Assembly (NCBI RefSeq): GCF_001420915.1
Contig: NZ_CP013021.1
Span: 568,001-632,000 of the forward strand
DNA: 64,000 bases
Source of the DNA: Agarivorans gilvus
GTDB lineage: Bacteria > Pseudomonadota > Gammaproteobacteria > Enterobacterales > Celerinatantimonadaceae
Reading direction: 5' to 3'
Shown here: in pieces, positions 27,620 to 36,730 of the stretch
Layout: each line of letters opens with the position of its first letter
Numbering within the stretch: the first letter of the stretch is position 1
The notes under the pieces: model-generated
Databases searched by the model: none
What the model was told of the DNA's origin: nothing
The model's input: the letters and a program-made list of their open reading frames with translations, nothing else
Made by a program: the position numbers and the translations under genes

Positions 27620-28201
27620 TTATTCAATACGTTTTTGCCAATCGTATTCCATTTGGCGAGCCACTTGTTCTGCCAGAGCATAACTTTCAAGTTGCGCCAC
27701 CAAGAATAAACTCATATCAATGCCGGCAGAAATGCCCGCCGAGCTAATGTATTTGCCCGCATCCAGCCAACGTTTATCACTGAGCACCGTTAATTGCGGG
27801 AAATCCGCCGCCAAATCGGCAATATCTTCCCAATGGGTGGTCACCTCTAGGCCATCTAACAAGCCAGCGTTGGCCAACAAAAATGCCCCGGTACACACCG
27901 ATGCTACTTTACTCGCTTGTTGGTCGACTTGAGCTATCCAAGCCAGTACATTGGGTTTGAGCATTTCATCGGTATGCACTCCGCCAACAACAATCAATAG
28001 ATCGATAGGAGGGTGAGCATCTATCGAATAGTCGGGTAATACACGAAAGCCCCCTCGAGCCACCACAGGGTCTTGAGTTTCGGCGACTAAAAAGACCTTC
28101 CAGTTGCTAGCCTGTAACCTTTTTGCTGTGCTAAACACTTCAAAAGGCCCGGAAAAATCCAATACCTCTGCATCTTGATAGATATAGATCCCAATATTCA
28201 C
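27620..28201 (-). CDS. DJ-1/PfpI family protein (GlxA/isonitrile hydratase-like)
   Basis: A 193-residue protein of the glutamine-amidotransferase-like DJ-1/PfpI superfamily. It contains the nucleophile elbow SVCTGAFLLA (Cys about residue 102), and DFSGPFEVF near the N-terminus as in the GlxA branch. That branch normally ends in an AraC helix-turn-helix; here the DNA-binding part is absent, so it is more like isonitrile hydratases or stand-alone PfpI proteins. Its substrate is unknown. The next gene downstream is the DUF2157-like membrane protein. Confidence 0.85.
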   Translation of the reverse strand: MNIGIYIYQDAEVLDFSGPFEVFSTAKRLQASNWKVFLVAETQDPVVARGGFRVLPDYSIDAHPPIDLLIVVGGVHTDEMLKPNVLAWIAQVDQQASKVASVCTGAFLLANAGLLDGLEVTTHWEDIADLAADFPQLTVLSDKRWLDAGKYISSAGISAGIDMSLFLVAQLESYALAEQVARQMEYDWQKRIE

Positions 28202-28341
28202 TCTGCCTCCATCTGCTAGGCGTCTTGAAGATTAACCAGCAAATGCTGCCAAATAAGAGAGTAACAATAAGGCTAACTTACATGGCAACAAAGGCAGTTT
28301 CTGTGATTTGACTTCAGCTAATTCGAATGACTTATTTGGCT

Positions 28342-30828
28342 TTAAACCATAGCGCTTTGGCCAACAAACAGGCGTTCTTCAAAGATTTCTGGCTCCAAAG
28401 CTTCACTAAAATAGAAACCCTGATATACCGTACAGCGGCGATATTTAAGAAACTCTAGTTGATACTCGGTTTCTACCCCTTCGGCAATCACTTCTAAGTC
28501 TAAGTTTTCCGCCATCGAGATAATGGTGGTGATAATGGCACATTCACTGCCACCGCTTTGTAACTCACTCACAAAAGACTTATCAATCTTCAAACAGTTA
28601 ATTGGTAGTTTATTCAGGTAGGCCAAAGAGGAGTAGCCAGTACCAAAGTCATCCACCGAGAAGCGTACGCCAATGTCACGTAGCGCCTGAATTTTTTGCA
28701 CCGTATCTTGTACGTTATCTACCAAGACGCCTTCGGTGATTTCTAATTCAATTAAACGCGGGTCACAACCAGAAGCCTTGATAATATCCAAGGTTTCCTG
28801 CACAAAAGTATCGCGGTGGAACTGATTAGGGCTGACGTTTATCGACAAAGTTTTAAAGTTTTCAGGTAGTCCGCGGTCTTGCCACGTTTTTAAGGTTTCA
28901 CAGGCACTGCGCATCACCCATTGCCCTAGCATTAAAATCAGCCCGTTTTCTTCCGCAAGAGGAATAAAGCGCCCTGGTGAGATCCAACCCAACTTGGTAT
29001 CAAACCAACGTAATAGGGTTTCCGCCCCCACCATTTCAAAATTGGCGTTATAACGCGGCTGGAAGTACGCCACCATATCTTCGCTTTCTAAGGCGTGACG
29101 CATCAGCTTAGTGAGTTGATGACGTTCTTGAATTTCATCGGCCATTTTCTCAGAAAAAACATGCACACTAGAGCGCTCATGATCTTTACCATGATAGAGC
29201 GCGATGTCGGCTTGTCTGAGGATTTCAGTGGCATTGCTGTCTTGGTTGGGGAACAGTGCCACACCGGTGGTGAGGTTAAGCGAAATCTGGTTACCCTTAA
29301 TCACAAACTCTTTGTGAATCACTCGACCAAGCTGCTCGGCGATTTGACTGGCTAAGTACTGCGCTTCTTCTCGGTCGTTAGACAGATTCGGCACCAATAG
29401 TGCAAATTCATCGCCACCTAAACGCGCCACCGTTTCGGCACTGCTACGCCCTTCTCTTAAGCGATGTGCAATCAAGCGTAATAACAAATCGCCCGCAGCA
29501 TGGCCCAGCATGTCGTTTACGTTTTTAAAATGGTCGATATCTAAATAAATCAGTGCGCCAATTTTGTTGTTTTTACGGCCACGTTCAATCTCTAAATCTA
29601 AATTTTCCAGCAGCTTACGCCGATTTGACAAGCGAGTAATGTCATCATGCGAGGATTGAAAACGGACTAACTCTTGGGCCGAGCGGACCTCAGAGATATT
29701 GGTTTGGGTACTAATCACCCGTGACGGCAAGCCCCGCTCACTACGTTCTACTACCATGCCGCGCGATAATACCCACAGGTAATGGCCGTCACGGTGGCGA
29801 ACGCGGTGCATGGCTTCGTACACTTTGGTTTTCTTTTTCAAGTGTTTACGTAGTTCGTTCAGAGTTTTATCAAGATCTTCGGGGTGAATGCGCGATTCCC
29901 ATTCCTCGATTTTTTCGCCAATTTCGTGCTCTTGGAAACCGAGCATCGCTTTCCATTGTGGCGAGTAATACACCGTATTGGTGATCAGGTTCCAATCCCA
30001 AATACCGTCACCAGAGCCGCTTAAGGCAAACTGCCAGCGCTGCTCACTGCGTTGCAACTGGGCGAAGCTACTATGAATACCATCGGCCATTTTGCCAATG
30101 GCATGTTCCAGCGCGCCAATTTCACCCTGACTTTTGGCTACAATTTGCGCATTACTTTGGGTTTGGATCTGTCGGGTGCGGCCTACTAAGCGGTTAATCG
30201 GCTGTACCAATAAGCGGTTTAGCATTAATACCAATAACGACATCGCAATCGACATATAGATGAAGCTTTTCACCGCTTCATCAAAAATGGCTCGCCGCTT
30301 GACCAACCAACTGTTCTCTAAGTTATAACTAACAAATATCGCCCCTTGCTCGGGGCGGCGTAAGCTGTCTTCCCGCGGCCCCATGTCTAGAGGTAAATAC
30401 AAATTCACCTGCCATTGCTTGGCTAAAATTTGCTTGATGGGTGAACGCGTCTCCCTCACCTGTTGGAATAGGTCACTATTAAAGAAGTTAGCGTTGTCGG
30501 CAGCAAATAAACTCTTTTCAGCACGTTTATTGGATAACTGCACCAAACCTTGTGGATCAATAATTTGTAATGAATCTAATTGATGGTTTAGTGCAAACAA
30601 AGTGAGCTGACGCTCGGCAATGTTCCATTGGTGGCGAGACAGACTGTCTGACAGAGTTTGTTGTAATTGGTAAGCCGAATTAAGCAAACTAACGCTGGTA
30701 TCATTGGCTAACTGCTGCTTTTGCTCGTTTAAGGTGCCCACCAACAATAAGCCTTGGGCAATCAACAACAACACCAAAGCTAAGATAGGAATAACTACAC
30801 TTAGGGAAATGCGCTTTAAGCTAAACAC
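28342..30828 (-). CDS. membrane GGDEF-EAL protein (c-di-GMP turnover)
   Basis: An 828-residue protein: membrane helix (about 8-30), periplasmic domain (31-173), second helix (175-197), HAMP-like linker (to about 250), PAS (about 258-385), GGDEF (about 395-555) and EAL (about 565-820). The GGDEF motif is intact (ARLGGDEF) but the upstream RxxD inhibition site is missing. The EAL domain keeps its catalytic residues: AETLLRW (ETL instead of EAL), SINVSPNQF, ELEITEG, VDDFGTGYSSL, LKIDKSF and IAEGVET. Phosphodiesterase activity is therefore likely and dual activity possible. Its start overlaps by eight bases the end of the periplasmic binding protein gene, a strong hint that the two proteins work together. 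Confidence 0.93.
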   Translation of the reverse strand: MFSLKRISLSVVIPILALVLLLIAQGLLLVGTLNEQKQQLANDTSVSLLNSAYQLQQTLSDSLSRHQWNIAERQLTLFALNHQLDSLQIIDPQGLVQLSNKRAEKSLFAADNANFFNSDLFQQVRETRSPIKQILAKQWQVNLYLPLDMGPREDSLRRPEQGAIFVSYNLENSWLVKRRAIFDEAVKSFIYMSIAMSLLVLMLNRLLVQPINRLVGRTRQIQTQSNAQIVAKSQGEIGALEHAIGKMADGIHSSFAQLQRSEQRWQFALSGSGDGIWDWNLITNTVYYSPQWKAMLGFQEHEIGEKIEEWESRIHPEDLDKTLNELRKHLKKKTKVYEAMHRVRHRDGHYLWVLSRGMVVERSERGLPSRVISTQTNISEVRSAQELVRFQSSHDDITRLSNRRKLLENLDLEIERGRKNNKIGALIYLDIDHFKNVNDMLGHAAGDLLLRLIAHRLREGRSSAETVARLGGDEFALLVPNLSNDREEAQYLASQIAEQLGRVIHKEFVIKGNQISLNLTTGVALFPNQDSNATEILRQADIALYHGKDHERSSVHVFSEKMADEIQERHQLTKLMRHALESEDMVAYFQPRYNANFEMVGAETLLRWFDTKLGWISPGRFIPLAEENGLILMLGQWVMRSACETLKTWQDRGLPENFKTLSINVSPNQFHRDTFVQETLDIIKASGCDPRLIELEITEGVLVDNVQDTVQKIQALRDIGVRFSVDDFGTGYSSLAYLNKLPINCLKIDKSFVSELQSGGSECAIITTIISMAENLDLEVIAEGVETEYQLEFLKYRRCTVYQGFYFSEALEPEIFEERLFVGQSAMV

Positions 30829-31798
30829 CAGTAAACTCCGTCAACCACTCGCTAGTAAAATTTCTCCTTAAATCAGGAGAGCGATGAATGAGTTCCAATT
30901 CGGCCATACGTTGCGCTTTTTGTTGCGCATGACCAATCATCACCTCACCGGAAAGCAAGGCAATACTTTGTTGTTTGTTTAGCATCTGTATTTTTGAATA
31001 GGCTTGGCGCACTTCTTTGCTATACAGTTGATTACGTTTGGCAATCAGCTTGTAGCCTTCGCGTGAGTGCTCTTCTAACCAACTCTGTGCGGCAAAAAAG
31101 TTACTTAACAGTTGAGCGACTTGGCGGCCTTTGTGGTTCAGCACTTCTGTTCTGACCACCATCACTCGATAATACGCCTCGCCTTGACTACCACTTTGAT
31201 ATAACACATTGGCCGATAAATTATCGACCAAGCGGCTTTGAATGGGGCCAGATGTCATTACCGCGCTGATTTCACCCTTGCGGAATAAGGCCAGTTGTTC
31301 ATCTAATTTGGCTTCAACTAAAACGAATTTATCGGCATTTACATCTTCATTGTTTAACCAATCATCCATAACCAAAGATGCCACCGATTTACTTTCGTAG
31401 CCAATTCGCTTGCCAGTCAATTGGCTCACTTGCGAAATATCGGCCTGGCTCACTAAGGCGTCTCCGCCAACGCTGCGGTCCACCACCGCGACAATGGTTA
31501 AGTCGACGCTTTCGGCAAGTAAATTAATGGCTTCGGTTAAACTTAAAAAGGCAGCATCTACTTGGCCACTTTTTAAGGCGTGCATCACGTGGCTAGGTGT
31601 GGTTAATTCGCTAACGGTATATTGCTCAGCCCCTGTATAGGCTAATTGTTTGGAAAGAAATATTGGCTCAAAACCCAACCAAGGGGACAAGGCGACACGA
31701 AGTGGCTGCTGCTGAATTTGGCAAGCTAACAACAAGCTACAGACTAAACCAACCAGGCTAATTCGCCAGGTTTTATCATACAAAATACTTAACTTCAT
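30821..31798 (-). CDS. periplasmic substrate-binding lipoprotein (NMT1/SsuA-like)
   Basis: A 325-residue solute-binding protein with lipobox LLLAC (Cys about residue 26) after the signal peptide. It has the type 2 binding-protein plan of the NMT1/THI5/SsuA group: LRVALSPWLGFEPIFLSKQL at the start, GQVDAAFLSLTEAINL, LTGKRIGYESKS, and the basic C-terminal helices. No ABC permease or ATPase gene is next to it; instead the next gene, overlapping by eight bases, is the membrane GGDEF-EAL protein. It probably acts as a ligand sensor for that protein, in the manner of NspS with MbaA in Vibrio cholerae. The ligand is unknown. Confidence 0.85.
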   Translation of the reverse strand: MKLSILYDKTWRISLVGLVCSLLLACQIQQQPLRVALSPWLGFEPIFLSKQLAYTGAEQYTVSELTTPSHVMHALKSGQVDAAFLSLTEAINLLAESVDLTIVAVVDRSVGGDALVSQADISQVSQLTGKRIGYESKSVASLVMDDWLNNEDVNADKFVLVEAKLDEQLALFRKGEISAVMTSGPIQSRLVDNLSANVLYQSGSQGEAYYRVMVVRTEVLNHKGRQVAQLLSNFFAAQSWLEEHSREGYKLIAKRNQLYSKEVRQAYSKIQMLNKQQSIALLSGEVMIGHAQQKAQRMAELELIHRSPDLRRNFTSEWLTEFTGV

Positions 31799-31947
31799 AT
31801 CCTTGAGCAGCTCACTCTTCCTGAGTAGACGACTGGGTAAAAAAACTTATTCTGCTTGGCTTAGCGGGAAAAAGAAAGTAAACACCACAAAAAACAAAGC
31901 CAATATTACAAACTTAAAATTTTAGGCCTGAAAATCACGCGTTGGAT

Positions 31948-31976
31948 CAAAAAAGTGCCAATAGATTGGCACTTTA
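31948..31976 (-). terminator. rho-independent terminator of htpX
   Basis: Reading the minus strand after the htpX stop, a perfect stem (AAGTGCCAAT with ATTGGCACTT around AG) is followed by a run of T. It lies 22-50 bases downstream of htpX. Confidence 0.8.
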
Positions 31977-31997
31977 TATTTACAAAAAAAACTGGGC

Positions 31998-32870
31998 TTA
32001 GCGAGCTCTAAGTGCAGCTATGCGTTTCTCTAAAGGTGGGTGACTAAGGAAGAGTTCACTCATTGAACGCTTACCGTTAATCCCAAAGGCCATTAATGAG
32101 CCTTCCATTTCAGGTTCACGACTTCCGCCTAAACGCTGCAAGGCATTAATCATTTTTTCTTTACCAACTAATTTGGCAGAGCCTTCATCGGCACGATATT
32201 CGCGCTGACGAGAGAACCACATCACAATGATGCTGGCCAAAATACCAAACACCATTTCTAGCACAAACACCGTAGCCATATAGGCTAAAGTCCCCATGCC
32301 TTGGCCATTTTCATTGTTATTGCTCATGCTTGAGCTAATCACGTTGGCAATAATACGGGCGAGGAACATCACAAAGGTATTCACCACACCTTGAATTAAG
32401 GTCAGGGTGACCATGTCGCCATTGGCAATGTGGCTAACCTCATGGGCCAATACCGCTTCCACTTCATCACGAGTCATGTTGTCTAACAGGCCTGTGCTTA
32501 CGGCCACCAGAGCGTCATCTTTTTTGGCACCGGTAGCGAAGGCATTCATATCTGGGGCGTGATAAATCGCCACTTCAGGCATGCCAATACCCGCTGCTTT
32601 GGCTTGACGCGCTACGGTATCCACTAACCAAGCTTCCGTTTGGTTGCGAGGAGTAGTAATCACCTGCGCATTGGTTGAACGTTTGGCCATCCACTTGGAA
32701 ATGAGCAAGGAAATAATCGACCCGCCAAAACCAAATATGGCACAAAACACCAATAGGCCGCCCACGCTTCGAGTAGAAATACCCAAAACAGAGAACACAA
32801 TATTCATCACTATACCCAGCACTAATACAACGGCTAGGTTAGTCGCTAAAAACAACAATATACGCTTCAT
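31998..32870 (-). CDS. htpX: membrane zinc metalloprotease HtpX
   Basis: An M48-family inner-membrane protease that degrades damaged membrane proteins alongside FtsH, usually under CpxR control. With the start I chose it has 290 residues: two N-terminal helices (about 4-26 and 35-58), the zinc motif HEVSH (His143, Glu144, His147), another hydrophobic pair (about 155-215), and the third ligand in the YRADEGSAKLV segment. The ATG at 32868-32870 has GAGGAAAACG just upstream and matches the family start; an in-frame TTG at 32882 overlaps that ribosome site and is rejected. Confidence 0.94.
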   Translation of the reverse strand: MKRILLFLATNLAVVLVLGIVMNIVFSVLGISTRSVGGLLVFCAIFGFGGSIISLLISKWMAKRSTNAQVITTPRNQTEAWLVDTVARQAKAAGIGMPEVAIYHAPDMNAFATGAKKDDALVAVSTGLLDNMTRDEVEAVLAHEVSHIANGDMVTLTLIQGVVNTFVMFLARIIANVISSSMSNNNENGQGMGTLAYMATVFVLEMVFGILASIIVMWFSRQREYRADEGSAKLVGKEKMINALQRLGGSREPEMEGSLMAFGINGKRSMSELFLSHPPLEKRIAALRAR

Positions 32871-32963
32871 CGTTTTCCTCAATAGGGGTGAAGTTGTTCA
32901 ACACCTATAATATATTGGGTATGGCTCACATTTTTCAATGCTTTAACATAGTCTTTTTTATCT

Positions 32964-33650
32964 TTACATTTGATCAATAAATTTATTGATATTAAAACAG
33001 TCTTTTAGTGAGAATTCGTTGATATTAGTAAGGTAAGGAATTTCGCCAATACAAGGCGCAGCAATAGCCTGCTTGAGGTAACTGACGTTTTGCGCAGACA
33101 CTTCGCTTTCTTCTGCCAGATTGTTCGCCACCCAGCCAATCAGTTTGGCCCCACTTGCGGCAATCGCCTCAACACTTAATAAGGCATGGTTAAGGCAACC
33201 CAGTTTCACGCCTACCACCAAAATCACCGGCAGCCCTTGTTCGGCCACCCACTGTGATAAAGTTTGCTGCTCAGTTAAAGGAACGTGCCAGCCTCCTGCC
33301 CCTTCAACTAAAACACAGTTAGACGTTGCTCGTAACTCGGCTAAACCTTGGCTCATTAAGCCAATGTCGATAGTTTGTCTGGCGTAATGCGCTGCAATAT
33401 GCGGAGCGATGGGCGGTTCAAATACCACCGGATTCACTTGTTGATAATTTAAATCTAAACTGCTCGCCTGCATTAGCGCCAAGGCATCATCGTTGACTAA
33501 ACCATGCTGCTGAAAACTCGCCCCTGCGGCTATCGGCTTGTAGCCATTCACCACCGAGTAATGGGCTTGTAAGGCGCCAATCAAGCCGCAACTGACCAAA
33601 GTTTTACCCACTTCGGTATCCGTACCAGTAACAAAAACCGCTTTACTCAT
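32964..33650 (-). CDS. bioD: dethiobiotin synthetase BioD
   Basis: A 228-residue ATP-dependent enzyme that closes the ureido ring of dethiobiotin from diaminopelargonic acid and CO2. The P-loop is FVTGTDTEVGKTLVS at the start. GYKPIAAG carries the substrate-contacting Lys, and LVEGAGGWHVPL is the third family motif. It is the last gene of bioBFCD, overlapping the bioC end by eight bases. The length is normal. Confidence 0.95.
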   Translation of the reverse strand: MSKAVFVTGTDTEVGKTLVSCGLIGALQAHYSVVNGYKPIAAGASFQQHGLVNDDALALMQASSLDLNYQQVNPVVFEPPIAPHIAAHYARQTIDIGLMSQGLAELRATSNCVLVEGAGGWHVPLTEQQTLSQWVAEQGLPVILVVGVKLGCLNHALLSVEAIAASGAKLIGWVANNLAEESEVSAQNVSYLKQAIAAPCIGEIPYLTNINEFSLKDCFNINKFIDQM

Positions 33651-34428
33651 TAATTAATACTCCGTAGCCAAGCTGATAAGTCGCACTCACCGCTGCAGGC
33701 TGATTCGCTAAGCTATAATCTCGCTGATAAATTTGGATCATTTTGTTCAATTGTGCTGGAGTGCTAGCTCGACGTTTCGCCCCCACCACATAGTTTGCCC
33801 CAATGCCTTTTAGATCTTTAAGTAAGGCCAAGGGATGCTGATAAGTCATCACCACCGTTTCCATGCTTAAGCCTTGAGGATTAAAACCTGCTCGTTTAAT
33901 GGCATCTGCCACCTGCGCTTGAGTTAAAAAGCGGTTAACGTGGGGCCGTTGGTCAACTGCCTGCCAAGCCTGCTTTAACTCATGAAGCGAGCCGTCTAAT
34001 AAGGTAGAAAACAGCGCAACACCACCGGGTTTAAGTACTCGTTTAATTTCAGACAAAGCGCCCGATAGGCTATTACACCACTGCAAAGCGAGGCTGGAAA
34101 AAACCAAATCAACGCTGTTACTGGCCAGAGCGAGTTCTTCGGCGTCACTGACTAAGGCGCCAATCGAGGCATGTTCACTTCTCGCTTGGCTGGCCATGGC
34201 ATGGGATAAGTCTACCGCTATGAGGGACTGCGCTTTGCTCAACAAGGGTCGCGCAAAATAGCCGGTGCCGCAGCCTAAATCCAGCGCCGTTTGATACGCC
34301 CTTTGGGGGGCCAAATTTAGTAAATACTGACCTACTTGCTGCTGCAATTGCGCCGACTGATTATAAGTGAGTGCAGCTTTTGAAAAGGCCTGCGCCACTA
34401 CACGCTTATCAATGTTCATCTTGCTCAT
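33643..34428 (-). CDS. bioC: malonyl-ACP O-methyltransferase BioC
   Basis: A 261-residue SAM-dependent methyltransferase that methylates malonyl-ACP, so that the fatty-acid machinery can make the pimeloyl chain of biotin. The SAM-binding motif I is ALDLGCGTGYFARPL (about residues 45-59), and VFSSLALQWCNSL and LKPGGVALFSTL follow as in the family. It overlaps bioF by 20 bases upstream and bioD by 8 bases downstream. An alternative start three codons in (MNIDKR) would leave an 11-base overlap. A BioH-type esterase gene is not in the window. Confidence 0.93.
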   Translation of the reverse strand: MSKMNIDKRVVAQAFSKAALTYNQSAQLQQQVGQYLLNLAPQRAYQTALDLGCGTGYFARPLLSKAQSLIAVDLSHAMASQARSEHASIGALVSDAEELALASNSVDLVFSSLALQWCNSLSGALSEIKRVLKPGGVALFSTLLDGSLHELKQAWQAVDQRPHVNRFLTQAQVADAIKRAGFNPQGLSMETVVMTYQHPLALLKDLKGIGANYVVGAKRRASTPAQLNKMIQIYQRDYSLANQPAAVSATYQLGYGVLINE

Positions 34429-35581
34429 TTAAAATGTCTGCCAGTGCTGCCAATAAAGCGTGAATATCCTCTCGGCGGTGATGACTACTTAAGGTAATTC
34501 GTAAACGCGCGGTATTGGGTGGAACCGTAGGTGGGCGAATAGCGGTTACCCAAAAACCCTGTCGTTTTAATTGCTGACTCACGGCCACTGCCCGTTCACT
34601 ACTGCCAATCAGTATTGGCTGAATAGCGGTAGTAGATTGGCTAAGCGGGAGCTTCAACTCGCCCGCTAAGCGCTTAAACAAGGTAATATTGGCTTGTAGT
34701 TGCTGCTGATAACTATGATCAGCACGCACCAGCTTTATCGCAGCGCTAATGGCCATAGCTTGCGCTGCAGGCATTGCAGTGGAGTAAACATAACTCCTGT
34801 CGAAATTGATCAGGTAATCATGTAGGTCTTGATCACATAGCAGGGTGGCACCCGCAACACCTAAAGCTTTACCAAAGGTGAGCATCTGTATTTGCACCTC
34901 GGAAGCTGCCACTTGCTGTTGACTCAAGCTGCCACGGCCCTGCTCTCCTAAGCAACCTACACCATGAGCGTCATCTACCATTAGCCAACTGTTATGCTGT
35001 TGGCAAAGCTGCGCCATAGCCCTGAGCGGTGCTTGATCACCGTCCATGCTGAATACCCCTTCGGTGATCACTAAACAGTTTTGTTGCTCGCGTTGGCCAA
35101 GCCGCCGAGCTAATTGTTCAAGCTGATTGTGGGCAAAGCGTTTTGACTGGCAGCCGCTTAACACGCCCGCTTCAATTAAGGAGGCGTGATTCAATTTGTC
35201 TTGTAATAGCAAATCGTTTTTACCGAGCAGCGTTTTAATAAGCCCTTGGTTGGCCGAGAAGCCACTATTAAATAATAAGGCGGCGCTTCTGCCTTGCCAT
35301 TCACACAGCTCTTGCTCCAATTGGTAGTGAGCACTTTGAAAGCCGGTGACTAAAGGCGAACCACCACAGCCTACGCCAAAGCGCTTAGCCCCTTCGCGCC
35401 AAGCTTCGACGATTTTTGGATGACAAGCTAAGCCTAGGTAGTCGTTGCTAGAAAAATTAAGGTATTGCCTGCCTTCACTAACAAATACTCGACCTTGCGC
35501 TGAATCTTGAGTACAACGTTGACGAAATAACTGCTGCTGACGGCGTTGCTGCAGCGCATCTTGGATAAATTCAAAAGCCAT
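34409..35581 (-). CDS. bioF: 8-amino-7-oxononanoate synthase BioF
   Basis: A 390-residue PLP enzyme condensing pimeloyl-ACP with alanine. Typical segments are YLNFSSNDYLGLACHPKI, GFSANQGLI, DKLNHASLIEAG, MVDDAHGVGCLGEQGRG, and TFGKALGVAGA with the PLP Lys. The length fits the family. Its ATG shares one base with the bioB stop (TAATG), so translation is coupled. It is the second gene of the bioBFCD operon. Confidence 0.95.
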   Translation of the reverse strand: MAFEFIQDALQQRRQQQLFRQRCTQDSAQGRVFVSEGRQYLNFSSNDYLGLACHPKIVEAWREGAKRFGVGCGGSPLVTGFQSAHYQLEQELCEWQGRSAALLFNSGFSANQGLIKTLLGKNDLLLQDKLNHASLIEAGVLSGCQSKRFAHNQLEQLARRLGQREQQNCLVITEGVFSMDGDQAPLRAMAQLCQQHNSWLMVDDAHGVGCLGEQGRGSLSQQQVAASEVQIQMLTFGKALGVAGATLLCDQDLHDYLINFDRSYVYSTAMPAAQAMAISAAIKLVRADHSYQQQLQANITLFKRLAGELKLPLSQSTTAIQPILIGSSERAVAVSQQLKRQGFWVTAIRPPTVPPNTARLRITLSSHHRREDIHALLAALADILNEQDEH

Positions 35582-36633
35582 TAAGATGCGTCGTAAAACT
35601 GCGAGTTGCTAAGTTTTTGCTGTTGTTTCACTAGGCTTTTATATAAATCTTGCTCTTGTTCTTCGGTGCCGTTTTTTAAGCTAGCCGGCTCTGGACGGAT
35701 CCCCAATTTTTTGAACAGTTGCATATCGTGATTTTCATCGGGGTTGGCGGTGGTGAGCAACTTGCAGCCGTAGAAAATGGAGTTAGCGCCGGCCATAAAA
35801 CACAAGGCTTGAACCTGCTGGTTCATCTCTTCCCGCCCCGCAGAAAGGCGTACATGCGAGCGTGGCATCATGATCCGCGCTACAGCAATACAGCGAATGA
35901 ACTCGAAGTGGTCCATATCTTCCACGTTTTCTAACAAGGTGCCCTTTACTTTTACCAACATATTAATCGGTACGCTTTCGGGATGACGCGGTAAGTTAGC
36001 TAATTGCACCAATAAACCACTGCGGTCGGTGGCCGTTTCACCCATGCCCATGATCCCACCAGAACAAACTTTCATGCCGGCAGAACGCACATGCTCTAAG
36101 GTGTCTAAGCGTTGATCGTAACTGCGGGTGGTGATGATTTCTTGGTAAAACTCGCGTGAGGTGTCTAGGTTATGGTTGTAATAATCAAGTCCGGCTTCAG
36201 CTAGTTGCTCTGCTTGCTGTTTTTCTAACATGCCTAGGGTCATGCAAGTTTCCATGCCCATTTGCTTAACCCCTTCCACCATTTGGATTAAATAAGGCAT
36301 GTCACGCTGTTTCGGATTTTTCCAAGCCGCTCCCATACAAAAGCGCGTTGAGCCATTTTCCTTGGCTTTTTTAGCTTCTTTTAGCACGTGTTCCACTTCT
36401 AAAAGCCGCTCAGTTTTTAAATCAGTTTTATGGTGAGCGCTCTGCGGACAATACTTACAGTCCTCGGGACAGGCACCGGTTTTTATTGATAACAAGGTAG
36501 ACACCTGCACTTGATTGGGGTCGAAGTTGGCGCGGTGCACGCACTGAGCTTGAAACAACAAATCGTTAAAAGGCAAAGCAAACAAGTCATTTACTTCCGA
36601 TACGGTCCAATCGTGGCGGAGTGTCTGGGTCAT
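35581..36633 (-). CDS. bioB: biotin synthase BioB
   Basis: A 350-residue radical-SAM enzyme inserting sulfur into dethiobiotin. The 4Fe-4S cluster motif is CPEDCKYCPQS (CxxxCxxC). The 2Fe-2S ligand regions (GMAFC-like RFCMGAAWKNP, MKVCSGGIMGMGE and the conserved Arg in HVRLSAGREEMN) are all present. It is the first gene of bioBFCD, divergent from bioA with a 97-base shared promoter region. The length matches E. coli (346). Confidence 0.96.
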   Translation of the reverse strand: MTQTLRHDWTVSEVNDLFALPFNDLLFQAQCVHRANFDPNQVQVSTLLSIKTGACPEDCKYCPQSAHHKTDLKTERLLEVEHVLKEAKKAKENGSTRFCMGAAWKNPKQRDMPYLIQMVEGVKQMGMETCMTLGMLEKQQAEQLAEAGLDYYNHNLDTSREFYQEIITTRSYDQRLDTLEHVRSAGMKVCSGGIMGMGETATDRSGLLVQLANLPRHPESVPINMLVKVKGTLLENVEDMDHFEFIRCIAVARIMMPRSHVRLSAGREEMNQQVQALCFMAGANSIFYGCKLLTTANPDENHDMQLFKKLGIRPEPASLKNGTEEQEQDLYKSLVKQQQKLSNSQFYDAS

Positions 36634-36666
36634 TATCAGGACTTCCTTTAGAAATAATAATCCGCT

Positions 36667-36694
36667 AGTCTAGCCGCAGTTAAGCCGCTGTCAA
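36667..36694 (-). promoter_or_regulatory. predicted promoter of bioBFCD
   Basis: On the minus strand a perfect -35 TTGACA is followed after 16 bases by TAGACT as -10, about 35-60 bases before the bioB start. I did not find a convincing BirA operator (TTGTAAACC-type half-sites), so control by BirA is expected from other species but not shown here. Confidence 0.55.
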
Positions 36695-36730
36695 CTTTAA
36701 AAAAACAACAACTTTACTAACGGTTAATTT

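Noticed and set aside
36634..36730. Possible BirA operator between bioB and bioA
   Set aside because: I could not find paired TTGTAAACC-like half-sites; only a loose TTAA...CGG symmetry, which is too weak to annotate.
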